A stretch of 64,000 nt of DNA from Thinopyrum elongatum (Eukaryota > Streptophyta > Magnoliopsida > Poales > Poaceae), in contig CM022298.1 of NCBI GenBank assembly GCA_011799875.1, positions 494,181,180 to 494,245,179 on the forward strand, given 5' to 3'. Shown one piece after another: positions 43,182-53,640 of the stretch (its first letter is position 1; each line of letters starts with the position of its first letter). The position numbers and the translations under genes were made by a program. Under the pieces are notes generated by a model. That model was given only the letters and a program-made list of their open reading frames with translations, was not told where the DNA came from and did no database searches.

Positions 43182-46100
43182 ATGGGGAAGAAAGCCGCCA
43201 CCCCCAAGGGGAAGCGAACGACCGCCGCGAAGGAGGTGGCCGCTGAGGGGAGCAAGAAGAGAGCGGCAGAGCTGGACAAGAAGCGAAGGGGAGACATGGT
43301 CTTCTTTTCGTCGAATCTGGACGACGACGTTTTGAAAGCAAGGTATGGATATCTGTGGGGGAGGGAGGTTCCGAAGGGGCATGGCGCACCCAAGGTTCTG
43401 GTAGAGGGGAAAAAGGATCCGCCGGATTCATATAGTTTCTTTTGTGCATACTTCATCTGCGGCCTGTGTCCCCCCTTTTCGGATTTCTTCAAAGCGATGA
43501 TGGTAATCTACGGATTCCACCTTCTGGACTTCACGCCGAATGCAATGGTGTGCATGGCAATTTTCGCTCATTTGTGCGAGAACTTTGTTGGGGTTGCCCC
43601 CAATGTGGATCTATTCAGGCACTATTTCATCCCGCGGGTGGAGAGCAAGGTCCACCGTTCCGGGAATATAAGCTGGATGCCTCGTGTGGCAAGGGAGAAC
43701 TGGGATTACCTCCCTGGCCAGCAGCGCAGTAGATGGGTGGAATGGCGGGCCGACTGGTGCTGGATCCAGGACGGGGAGGCCCTAGATTTTTGCCAGGCGC
43801 GGACGGAGTGCATCGTGCGCGGCAGCAAATGGAGGGAATTCGGCCTTACCGACGACAGGCTCCGCCCAGCAATAAATAGGATCACCCGCCTAAAGGCTGC
43901 CGGGCTGACCATCGGGCATGTGGGGGCCGACTTCCTCCGACGTCGCATTGCGATACTGCAGAAGAGGGACAGGTTCGCCTGGCAGTATGGAGATGCTGCA
44001 GACAGGATGAGGTTGTACCCTGGCCTGAGCTTAACGAAGAGCTTGCGTGGACCTCCAGCCTAGTAGAAAGGGCTACCAGGGTGGAGACCAATATGTTCAA
44101 GCGCACCTCCAAGGTGGAGGAGGCGTTCATCAAGAGGTGGATCGAGGAGGACAAGGCACTCCGAGCTGCCGCAAAGGCGAAGGCTGGGAAGGCAGCGGGG
44201 GAAGAGCAGGAGGCTGAGGATGAAGGCTCCTCCCACAGCAAAAGCGAGGCGCAAGCCACATAGGAGGCTGCCGGGGATGATCTTGCTGGGGGCGAGTTCG
44301 CCGGGGATGAGCCTGCCAGAATTGAGGCCTTATATGCCGCGGCAGCAGAGGCCCAGGAGGAAGAGTGGACTGAGTAGGCAGAGCAGCCTGAGGAAGAGTG
44401 GCTCGTGGCAGGCCATCAAGCCCCCGAGCCAGTCTTGGACCAGCGCCCTTGCAGGCGGATGGCTAGCCGGGGAGCAGCGGTTCCCGATCCTGCGCCTGCC
44501 GCCAAGAAGGTAAAGATGACTACCTCCAAAGGTAGCAGGCCGAATGTGGTGCACCGGCAGTCCTGTCGCCTTTCTGGGGCTAGGACCCCTCCTGCCAAGC
44601 GATTGGCAGCCACGAGAGTCAACTCCAGTTCCCAGTCCGGCTCGAGCTCCTCGCACAGCTCGTCCTCGTCGGAGTCCCTTGCGCCTCAACAAGGCTTGGA
44701 GTTGCCGGGAAGCTCCGTTCCTCTGCCCCAGAAGAGAAGCAGGGCGCCCTCACCGCCCATGGAGTTCGAGCTGAGCTCCATGCTCATTGATGAAGAGTAA
44801 GAAAGGACACTCTCCTTTCTTTGCTGCAGTTTTTGCATATTTTCTTGCTTGCTGACTGATCTTTGCTCGCCGTCTTTGCCAGGGAGGAGGAGGAAGAAGG
44901 TGAGACCCTCATCCACCAGACCAAGCGGCTCAGGCATGCGGAGCCGCCGAAGACTGTGGAAGGCGCAGGCCTGGCGGGAAGCGGCACGAACGACCTGACA
45001 CCAAGCCCCCATCCCAGCCCCCGGCCTAAAAGTGCAGGGTTGGCTTCCCCCGTCGAAAGTGATGGAGGAGAGCTCCCTACCTCCATGGCTAGAGGAGGGA
45101 AGGAGTCCACTCAGGGCGAGTCCTTTTAGGAGGGGCCCACCACGCCCGCCGATCGAGTCGAGAGATCGACGACGAAGGTTTCCACGGAAGGGTCCGCCCA
45201 GGACGACGCCGTGGTTACTGAGGGAGGGGATGGTGATCATGGCCTAGCAACTGACATTGCCGGGGAAACCGAAGCTCCCCCACGACAGGCATCTATGGGT
45301 AATCCATTTACTCTTCTTGATTTCGCTGCTTTCACCATCTTACTCCACATCGCTGGCTCTCTAATGCTTCTGCTTCCTTATCATCGATTGTTGACTCTGC
45401 CTGTAGCCCTTCTAATCGAAGAGCCTGAACTGCTGGAAGAAGTGGCCAACATAGGGAAGGATGTCGCGGAGGAAGCCACCAAGATTGCTGCCGCAGAAGG
45501 GCAGGAACACGCCAACGGGGGTATTCAGGAGCCCCCGAAGGAACCAGAGAAAACCCCCGGTAGCACGTCAGGGTCGGGGGTATTGGTTGAAGAGAAAATC
45601 CCCCTCCAAACTATGTACCCCCTTCCCTCATTTGGCACCTCGTCAGGGGCCCCGCCGCTAGATTTGAGTCAATTGGTGCTGGTGCTTGCGCAGCCTGGGC
45701 TCGGAGCCCCAGGTTCGTCAGCGGCGACGAGCGCGGAACTTGATGGAGAGCTCCAACGCATCTTGGCGTCGCTGTACCAGGGGGTCAAAGAGGCAAAAGA
45801 CTTCACCACTATCGCCGTGGACTTGTCTTTCTTGGAGTCCATGGCGGCAGGCATTAAAGAGATGCAGGATCGACAAAGCCAGAAATGGCAGGCGCTCAAG
45901 GAGCAGCACAAGTCCACCAACAAGGTGGACCAGAAGCTGAGGGACAAGGGTAACGAGCTGCGCGACTGGCACGACAAGCAGTTCCAAGTCCTTATGAGGC
46001 AGTAGGAGGTGATTTCCATGGCAAGGGAAGATGTCATCGCCCGGGAGGCTCGCTTGACGGAGCGCAAGGCACTCCTGGACGACAAGGAGAAGGATATCTC

Positions 46101-46995
46101 TTCCCACGAAGAGAAGCTCGAAGCCACCCTCCATGCCAAGGACGAAGAACTGGAAGCCCTCATGCAGTAGTGTACCAAGGAGAAAGAGGACAGGCATAAG
46201 GCAGCCCTGGATGCGCTTACTGCTGATTCTGTCGTCCAACTGAAGAAACTTGCTAATGGCCTTGCCGCTACATCCACTGCCAAGACCGACCTCGACAAAC
46301 AGGAGGCCAAATTGACTGAAAAGCTTGCCGTGAGCGTCAAGGAGGTCGCGACCCTCAAGGAGGAGGCGCGGAAAGCAGAGACCCTTCTGAAGGATGTGCA
46401 ATCGCAGCTCTCCTCCAAGAGCCAAGGCCTTGAGACCGCTAACGGCACCATTGAAGATTTGAAGGCCAGGATTGGCACCCTGGAGAGCTCGGTCAAATCC
46501 AGCGGGGTTCACGAGAAGCAGCTGGTGAAGGACTTGGACACCGCAAGGCTCCTTCGAAAAGATGCAGAGAACAAGCTGGCAAACCACACCGAGCAGGTCA
46601 ACCTTTGGATCAAAACCTTGGTCGACATCGCCGAGCGTCTCACCGCCCAAACTGCAGCGATGGACATGGAAGGGCCAGTCTTCTCTACCAGTAGGCAAGA
46701 GGTCCCCAGCGTCAAGCTAGGGCTCTTCTTCACCGAGCTGGTCAAAAAGCTGAAGGCACACAAAGAGGGAAGGGCCGGTCGCTTCGCGAGTGAATCCCGG
46801 AAGCTTGCCCGCAACGCTCTCTTCATGGTTCTGAGAAACATCGCCTACCGCCATCTGGACCTCAACCTTGCCGACGGCTTCAGGAAGCTGCCGGAGGGTG
46901 CAGATGTTTTGGCTGCCGAGGAGAAAGCTGCCCCATATGCCGACATGGTCCTTGCCATCCACACTGTTCCGCGAGGTCGCCAGGCGCGGCCTTGA
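43182..46995 (+). pseudogene. N2 antisense gene, three exons, PF04195-like domain plus coiled coil
   Basis: The ATG at 43182 opens MGKKAATPKGKR. Exons are 43182-44796, 44883-45298 and 45407-46995; the introns of 86 and 108 bp match N1 exactly, and exon 2 is 416 bp in both. Residues 45-250 (VLKARYGYLWGREVPKGHGA, FICGLCPPFSDFF, DRLRPAINRITRLK) match the N1 domain. Exon 3 codes Glu/Lys/Leu-rich coiled coil and ends in a conserved block (KLGLFFTELVKKLKAHKEGR, HTVPRGRQARP). Lesions are a 181-bp deletion at about 44032 between CCTGA repeats and TAGs at 44261, 44375, 45127 (shared with N1), 46003 and 46168. It runs antisense to its element. Function unknown. Confidence 0.8.
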
Positions 46996-48112
46996 ATTAT
47001 CCTTGCCATCGTGTTGTCCTGTAACAAAACATGATGCATGTCCCGTGTTTTAACGCCGTACTTCTTTTATTTGTGTGGAACTGATGTCCTTACTTAATCT
47101 TAACTGCATGCTTATCCCTTTTGAGTTTACCCATTGGTGTTCGTATGATTAGTCTCTGTGCGCGTTTTGGTTGCCTGCCGGTATCATACAGTCGCGATTG
47201 TCGTAAGGGTCGGGCCCTTAGCATTCATCTTGGCGAGGATACGTCCCGGCAGGTTTTTCCTTAGTAGCTTTTGACACTGCCGCCCATTCTGCGAGCAGGC
47301 TCAGAACAGAACGAGGGCGCAGACAAAGAACTAGTAAGGTGTCATCACGCGAAGGATTTCCTCATACGTACGCCTGGGTATCCAAGGGATAACCAAATGC
47401 AAATTCTAGGTTTATGATAGAGCAACGATTGTGCATACTTAGCTTTTGTCCTTGCTTTGCTCCATCCTCTTCAGCTGCGGCCGCTTGCGGCGTTCGCATG
47501 CTTCGGGAGGGATGGCCCCGCGCGTGTTGCTTTTCGGCTCCCGGCAGGTGCCGGCAAGAATCATGTGTATCTTGTGGGTGGCAGGACGCGATGCAAGGCA
47601 CGACTGGTTTCTCTCTCCTCCTCTCCACACTTTTTTAAAACAATCTGACGGGAGCTGGCATAAAAGTCACGCTAATGCAGACGGCCTTGCTGGAGCGTAC
47701 TTGCCGGGACATCAATCAACGGATTCGCAGTAGTGCTTTACTCAGGATTTCCCTAGGCAGGGTAAATGCGAGACCGAGTGTCGCACGAGCTCATCGACAT
47801 TGATGATGCTAAACCCAGAGTAACTCGATTGTCGATAATTGAGAGTGGCAGAGAGAGAAACCTTGTACTCTTACACTTTGCCCCTTTTTCCGAGCGGAGC
47901 CTGCATGGCGGCCATGCTGCCTGACCTGCTCGGGGCTGTCACGCTACCACCATTCCTGGGACAGGGTAGGCAGGGATGCGAAATCGCTCCCCCCCCCCCC
48001 GTCCCTACATTCTCCGCCTTTTCTTGGGCATCATGGATGATGAAGCCGTCGATGGAGAAAATGATGACAAAGATGACGCGCTGCGTACGGTCTCGGGTTC
48101 GCGCAAGCACTT
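46996..48112 (-). other. N2 leader with gag-start relic; no gene
   Basis: It mirrors 5351-6508. The gag-start relic on the - strand lies near 48010-48075 and contains a C-run at 47991-48000. Confidence 0.55.
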
Positions 48113-48134
48113 CCCCTACCTGGCGCGCCAAAGA
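48113..48134 (-). other. N2 primer-binding site
   Basis: The complement reads TCTTTGGCGCGCCAGGTAGG followed by GG. It is the undamaged form of the site seen in N1 and E1. Confidence 0.75.
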
Positions 48135-49064
48135 TGCATGGGAAAACACGGCCACCTATGGGCCATCAGCCCCTTGTGGTTCGGTAGTGGGGAAGGACGC
48201 ATTGCACAAAGAGCGGAGGGCACGGAGCAGCACGACAGCGATCACACGGGCAGTTTTTACCCAGGTTTGGGCCGCCGCAAGGCGTAAAACCCTACTCCTG
48301 CTTTGGTGGATTGATGAGAGGACCAAGGTGGAGACGCAGTGCTCTAGCCCGACAGGGTCGCCTCGGGGTGAGAGCAACTACGCGCGTATGAGTGTACAAG
48401 GTTCCGAATCCTTTCTAAGGTTGCCATGACCCTCCTTTTATAGATCAAGGGGTCACCACAATGGAAAATTAGTCATTGCGTACTAATTAGATAGCAAATA
48501 GTGCTATCATACCTAACTCTGCAGACAGGACAGAGTGCATTAAATGCACCGCTTAGTGTCACATCGTAGCGTAGCCTGTCAAGCCTTGCCGTGCCATTCA
48601 GGCACCTTCTTGCCTGCCTACATGACACGTCCCTGGATGGGTGTCATTTGGAGGTGGTTTCCTCTGGAAGTGGCCTCCACATGCCAAATAGCGGCCACTT
48701 AGCCACTTGGGGGCTCGACACCGCACCGATCGATGACTTGCGTTGCTGTGTGGTGGAGCGGTGGAGCCTTGTCAAGGTAATCCGCCCTCGGCGCCCCCGG
48801 CAAGCCTGCCGGGGCAATCTGGAGACTTGTCTTCGGGGCAACCTCGACCTCGCCAGGCTCGCCTGCTCGGCAAGGGAGGTTTTTCCTTAGTGGTATCTTG
48901 CTCCTTTAGCTTGACTTGGTCTTCTTGATCTGCCCTTTGATTTCTCAAAGAGCTCATCTCTTCTGCTTGGTCTGGTCTTGGATGCTGAGAGTTGTCGGAC
49001 CGGTGGTTTGCTGTCCGTGCACAAGTCAGGGGAAAACATACACCCTTGTTTGTGTACCCCGACA
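48135..49064 (-). repeat. N2 5' LTR
   Basis: On + it starts TGCATGGGAAAACACGG and ends GTACCCCGACA, and is followed by the TSD GTGTG. Confidence 0.92.
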
Positions 49065-49069
49065 GTGTG

Positions 49070-49760
49070 CCGCTTTGGAGTACCCAACAGAGTGATTACC
49101 GATAACGGCACCCAGTTCATGAGCCGCACCTTTATGCAGTACATCCAAAACCTTGGAAGCAAGGTCTCCTTCGCCTCTGTTGCTCATCCACAGAGCAATG
49201 GGCAAGCTGAGAGGATGAATGCTGAAGTGCTGCGTGGGCTCAAGACGAGAACTTTTGACAAGTTGCCAAAATGCGGCAAGCGCTGGATTGATGAGCTACC
49301 GGTGGTTCTTTGGTCCCTCAGGACGACACCAAATCGAGCTACCGGCCAGACTCCCTTCTCCCTAGTATATGGGGCGGAAGCTATGCTCCCCACGGAACTC
49401 ATATAGGGGTCACCTCGAGTACTTGCCTATGATGAAGTAGAGCAAGAGCAGCTACGGCATGACGATGATGTGCTCCTCGAGAAAGATCGTCTCCGGGCTG
49501 CTGTGCGTGCTGCACGCTACCAGCAAGCCCTGCGTCGCTATCATAGCCGCAGGGTTCATGCCCGAAGCCTTGAGGAAAGCAACCTTGTCCTTAGGCATGT
49601 TCAATCTGCCAAGGGTACCAACAAGTTGACGCCGAAGTGGGAAGGCCCTTACCGGATAGTACAAGTCACCAGAACTGGCGCAGTGTGTCTGGAGACCGAA
49701 GATGGCATCCAAATGCAAAACTCATGGAATATTGAGCATCTTCGTAAATTCTACCCGTAA
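49070..49760 (+). pseudogene. pol: E1 integrase, second part, and pol end
   Basis: The frame resumes with CRFGVPNRVITDNGTQF (second catalytic Asp) and HPQSNGQAERMNAEVLRG (catalytic Glu). It then gives RTTPNRATGQTPFSLVYGAE, the helix RAAVRAARYQQALRRYH and the GPY/F motif WEGPYRIVQVTRTGAV, ending NIEHLRKFYP and TAA at 49758-49760. The only stop is the TAG at 49404-49406. No chromodomain follows. This part is better preserved than E1 gag or RT. Confidence 0.82.
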
Positions 49761-50940
49761 GGCACGGATGCCGGGCTCAGCCCCCGGCAACCACCTTTTG
49801 TACAAGCCTTGCCGATGGGCATGTAACCCTTTGTACAAAGCCAGGCGCAGACCCTATGCAAAGATAATAAAATGAAGCGCTGGCATCTAAAACTTGCATG
49901 CATGTTTTCTTAATTATGATTTTGTTATGATAACCAATCCATTTTAGGTGGATTGTATGCTGCTGTTTTCTCCCCTGTACTGTCAACAGGGCCCCTGCCG
50001 CAGATGAACTCCCTGAAGGGAAGAAGTAAGAGCAGCCTAGCATAACGGTCCCCGAGAGCTCCTTCTTGTCGGAGCGATAAGAAGGGCAGCAAACATAGAT
50101 AAGTTTTCCTTCCATCCTCAAGTACCTCCCTGTATGAAAGTCTTGTGCTTAGAAAAACCTTGCCGCCCTCAACATCTGTGCTCCCATCCTTTGATTCGAA
50201 AGTTTTACTTCAGTCAGGATGGCTGAAGTGGCATTTGGAGGGGGATTGGCGAGGGGCCGGTTTCCTTCCACGCTCCCAACACGTCAGGCTGGGTCCAGCG
50301 GTAGCAACGGAAGGGACCGGCAAGGTGTCTCGCCGGGGAATCTTGTTTACTTGGAAGTATCAAGGGGTTGTCCCTCGGCATGGACATGATACATGCACAA
50401 GTATCCGGCAGGCTTATCTTTTTCATTAATACACAGATATACAAGTACAAATGATACAGAGTACAAACATGGATGGAAGATTACATAATTTAAGCTAAAG
50501 TTTGGCAGATGCCTACATCTTTTAACCTAAAAAAAGATAAGTGCCCCGTAATGCCTTTCTTGTCCCTCTCCTCCTAGGAACTACAGTGGGAGGTGAAGAG
50601 GGCAAAAGGAGCGCCTGGGCAGAAGCCCATCCTGACCCTGTCAGGGCCCGTGGGACACAGCCTGACAAGATCGGGAGGGCGACGATGAAGCCGGAAGGGT
50701 GGAAGGAGCAGCCAGGAGATGCCCTGGTAACCACCGCCAGGACCAGAGGAACGCGGCAGGAGGGACACCGTCAGGGAAGATGAAGTCGGAGTCCATGAGG
50801 AAGCCTGCCGGGGTCCAGTTGGAGGAGGCGGAGGCATCCACACCCAACACTCCGGCAAATCGCTCTACCGGGGAGAAGGCCAGGTGCAGATGATGATGGT
50901 GCCGCCGGCACCTAGCTGACAGTGACGGTGCATCCAGCGT
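49761..50940 (+). other. E1 spacer between pol and the antisense ORF
   Basis: I see no supported gene. Several short antisense frames near 50522-50858 show no recognisable motif. Confidence 0.5.
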
Positions 50941-51600
50941 TTAGCTGGATTTTGAGCCGCCGTCCTCCCGCTCGGCGCCGTCGTCTTCACAGTCAGTGTC
51001 CTCTTCGTCGTTGTCGCTCGAGGAGGAGCTTTCGTCGTCGGTCGAACTCTCCATGCAGCACCCTATGCGAGCACCCGAGCGCTCGAAGACCTTTATGGAG
51101 AGCAGGTCGGCCTCCATTAATTTAAAATGGAGAACATACCCCTCCGCCAAGCTATGGGCACAAGCAAAGGTTTTCCAGCCATGCCAGAGAAGCATGACAT
51201 GAGGTGCGGGGAACTCCACGTCCACCCGCATGTTGCCATTACAGCAACCCCTCATGTGTAACTTCAAACCGTGAGGCTGTTCAACCTCCATCACCCTTGC
51301 AAAAGGAGCGGGAAGCCGAAGACGGCTGCGCGGGGGCTCGCGCAGCCTAACAAGGAATTCCAGCACCGTGTCTCCGACATGGCCCTCCAGTAGAGTCGAA
51401 GCGACTGGAGGAGGAGTGGCTGTGCCACCGCCGCGTCCCCCTCGGCCCCGAGCACCGCACCGGCCGCGACCATGTCTTGCAGCTCCGCCTTGTGCACTGG
51501 ATCCTACCCCTGCGTCCCCAGCAGGAGCAGGGATATGGTGCCGAGAGGAAGCCCTTGACGCCGCTGCTAGAGCTCGACCACGTACTCTTCCCCTCTCCAT
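50941..51600 (-). CDS. E1 antisense ORF with B3-like domain
   Basis: The ATG at 51600 (MERGRVRGRALAAASR) opens 219 uninterrupted codons; an ATG-less extension reaches 51660. The N-terminus is Arg/Gly/Ala-rich. A B3-like domain at about residues 75-170 reads TVLEFLVRLREPPRSRLRLP, GLKLHMRGCCNGNMRVDVEF, LWHGWKTFACAHSLAEGYVL and HFKLMEADLLSIKVFERSG, with the W-x-x-F---hSL-eG-v--F and i-V-vF features of the family. The tail is Asp/Glu/Ser-rich. It is antisense to E1, between pol and the 3' LTR, and is the only E1 gene I see unbroken. Nuclear DNA binding is inferred from the fold; a role in the element is unknown. Confidence 0.6.
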   Translation of the reverse strand: MERGRVRGRALAAASRASSRHHIPAPAGDAGVGSSAQGGAARHGRGRCGARGRGGRGGGTATPPPVASTLLEGHVGDTVLEFLVRLREPPRSRLRLPAPFARVMEVEQPHGLKLHMRGCCNGNMRVDVEFPAPHVMLLWHGWKTFACAHSLAEGYVLHFKLMEADLLSIKVFERSGARIGCCMESSTDDESSSSSDNDEEDTDCEDDGAEREDGGSKSS

Positions 51601-51660
51601 GCTGGAAGAAGGGCACAAGAGGAAGAAGAAGAGAACATGTGGGTGAGCCCCTTCTGTCAC

Positions 51661-52190
51661 CTCCGCGCCTCCTCTTATAGCGGAGCGTGGCCGGGGGCTG
51701 GCTCCTCATCATCCAGAAGGCAACCACTCCGCTTCGCCTATCTGGTTCGTCTGCGCCGCTGACAAGCATCCAGATTCGACGACCACCCTCCTGCGCCAAT
51801 CCAGGGCGCCTAGCCTTCTGCCTTGGCACTCATTCCCGCGCTCTACGCATCCATTACCTACCCTGCACCATGAAGGCAGCGTACGTGGCGGAAACGGCAG
51901 GCATGGTGGGGGAAGTAAAATGGTAGTTACCTCGTCCTCCCCCGGTGTCGTGTGCGGACACTTCAATTAACTTCCCATGAATGTGGGCATCCCCTCGCCC
52001 TTTACGTGGGAAGCCCCATGACGTTCGATGTCGCATGACTCACGGGGAAACCAGGAACTAATTCAATTCCAGGTTAATGAAAAGGCAAAGAAGATATCAA
52101 AGAAGACATGGGTCCCGTTGCAGCATGGTCGATGTGTCCGCTTGTGTATTTGTTGGGGCCTGCCCCAACGATGCCCGATGGCACATATGG
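51661..52190 (+). other. E1 region upstream of the antisense ORF; no gene
   Basis: This would hold the promoter and 5' UTR of the antisense ORF. On the - strand CTATAAGAGG (near 51680) is a possible TATA-like start, which is weak evidence. Confidence 0.35.
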
Positions 52191-52208
52191 GCCAGGCCCG
52201 GGGGCTCC
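52191..52208 (+). other. E1 polypurine tract
   Basis: GCCAGGCCCGGGGGCTCC directly precedes the 3' LTR and is nearly identical to the N1/N2 tract. Confidence 0.65.
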
Positions 52209-53123
52209 TGTCGATGCAAGGAACATCGACGTTCATTGACCAGACTCATACACAGGCGTACTAATGATCGTACATCCAACACCAACATGTAATGCAAGGC
52301 CGAGCCAGAGAAGCCGCTCTTCGTGAGATCAAGGAGAGCATTAAGAAGAACAAAGCAGCAGGATATCACCTTGGGAAGGCCTCCGTTGCCGGGCAGGAAA
52401 GCCCGGTCAGGTCGAGACCGCCCCGAAGGCAAGTCCAGGATCGCCCTGGCAAGCCTGCCGGGGCTTCCAAGACCAAAACTGCCGCCAAGACACCACCGCT
52501 CCACCACACCACAATGCCAGTCAATTATCGATGCGGTCTCGAGCCCCTTAGGCAATTAAGTGGTATTCACTAAGCATGTGGCAGCTTGCTGGAAGACAGA
52601 TCATGCCCATTTGACACCCGTCCAGAGGCGTGTCAAGATGATAAGCAGAAGATGGCTAAGAAGTGATATAAGGTTGCCAGGGATGCACCCCTGCACGCCA
52701 CCTAAGGTAGCATTTATGGCATTTTGTCCTAAGTGCCAGAGTTAGGTATGATAGCGTTGTTGGCTATCTAATCAGAAGATAATGTCTATTTTGTCACTGT
52801 TGTTACCCCTTCGGCTATAAAAGGAGGTCCAAGGCAACCTAGAGAGGGATTCGAACCCTCACACACTTGTACTCGCGTAGTAGCTCTCCTCGAGACCGCC
52901 TTGCCAGGCTTGAGCACTGCGTGTTCTTCGTGTTCCTCCATCCAATCCAGCATGAGCAGGAGTAGGGTTTTACGCTTCTCAGTGGCCCGAACCTGGGTAA
53001 AAAACACCACGGCCTCATCGTCGTGCTGCCTCACGGACTCCGCTCTTTGTGCAATGTGATCTCCCCCTGCCGAACAACAAAAGGGGCTCGTGGCCCCATA
53101 AGTGATCGTGTTCACCCACGACA
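52209..53123 (+). repeat. E1 3' LTR
   Basis: It is 915 bp, starts TGTCGATGCAAGG and ends CACCCACGACA. A TATA box (TATAAAA) is at 52816-52822. Blocks around CAAGCCTGCCGGGG, TTAGGTATGATAGC and GCTCTTTGTGCAATG are shared in order with the N1/N2 LTR. Confidence 0.9.
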
Positions 53124-53640
53124 CTAACACCCCTGTTTCTAAAGTTATTCGTCACGCTTGGCTTTGTATGTAGATCACGAGCCACCTTCCTAGAGATGAT
53201 CTATTCTGGTTTCAGCCGCAATACTTGTTTCATTGCTCTGAACCCCTTTCACGCTCTAATTCTGGCATCGAACGATTGCTTACTCGCTTGAAACTTTAAT
53301 ACCCTCTTATAATGTTATCAATGTGTTTCATGTAATCAACTCAAGATATACTTTATGCTTCTTCTCTGAGTTAACCGTCCGATGCTCAATCTTGTTAAAA
53401 TCCGTCCCTATAAGGTTTCCCCTCTTATCCTTTCGTAAGTACGGTGAAGATCCTGAAGGAAGGATGACAAGTTCATCATGATGGATTGATGCAGAGAAAT
53501 GAAGTCATCAACTATGTGGATCAAGCTGTTCGAGAAGAGCAGTCAAGAACGAGCAGATCCATTAGGCCTTCGTAACCAGAACTTCCCCCTAACTCCCCCT
53601 CTTAAATCTCGGGACGAGATTTCTTGTAGTGGAGGAGATT
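53124..53640 (+). other. 3' untranslated end of another gypsy element (probably Tekay/Del-type)
   Basis: No gene. The segment ends TTAAATCTCGGGACGAGATT followed by TCTTGTAGTGGAGGAGATT, a purine-rich tract that abuts a TGTAACACCC LTR start. This arrangement is typical of Tekay/Del chromoviruses as I know them. E1 appears inserted in this 3' region. Confidence 0.5.

Larger units (their letters stand above)
41860..49064 (-). mobile_element. N2: second copy of the N1 family, inverted
   Basis: The LTRs are 932 and 930 bp, and the perfect TSD GTGTG occurs at 41855-41859 and 49065-49069. The PBS (48113-48134) and PPT (42792-42807) show it reads on the - strand, so its antisense gene lies on +. It shares LTRs, leader, gag-start relic and gene structure with N1 and likewise has no pol. 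Insertion is in E1's integrase core between LKGLV and CRFGVPN, and removal restores the frame. Confidence 0.92.
1..53123 (+). mobile_element. E1: Tat-like Ty3/gypsy LTR retrotransposon split by three nested insertions
   Basis: This is the outer element for most of the window. Its own segments are 1-4397, 11797-12786, 41375-41859 and 49065-53123, about 10 kb. In order they give the 5' LTR end, PBS, gag, protease, RT, RNase H, a second archaeal-type RNase H, integrase, an antisense B3-like ORF, a PPT and a 3' LTR starting TGTCG and ending CGACA. Removing the CACTA rejoins the pol reading frame and removing N2 rejoins the integrase frame. Two RNase H domains plus an antisense ORF are, as I know the families, typical of the Tat lineage. 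All coding parts carry stops or frameshifts. The left end lies outside the window, so the element's own TSD cannot be tested; the right flank begins CTAAC. Confidence 0.85.
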
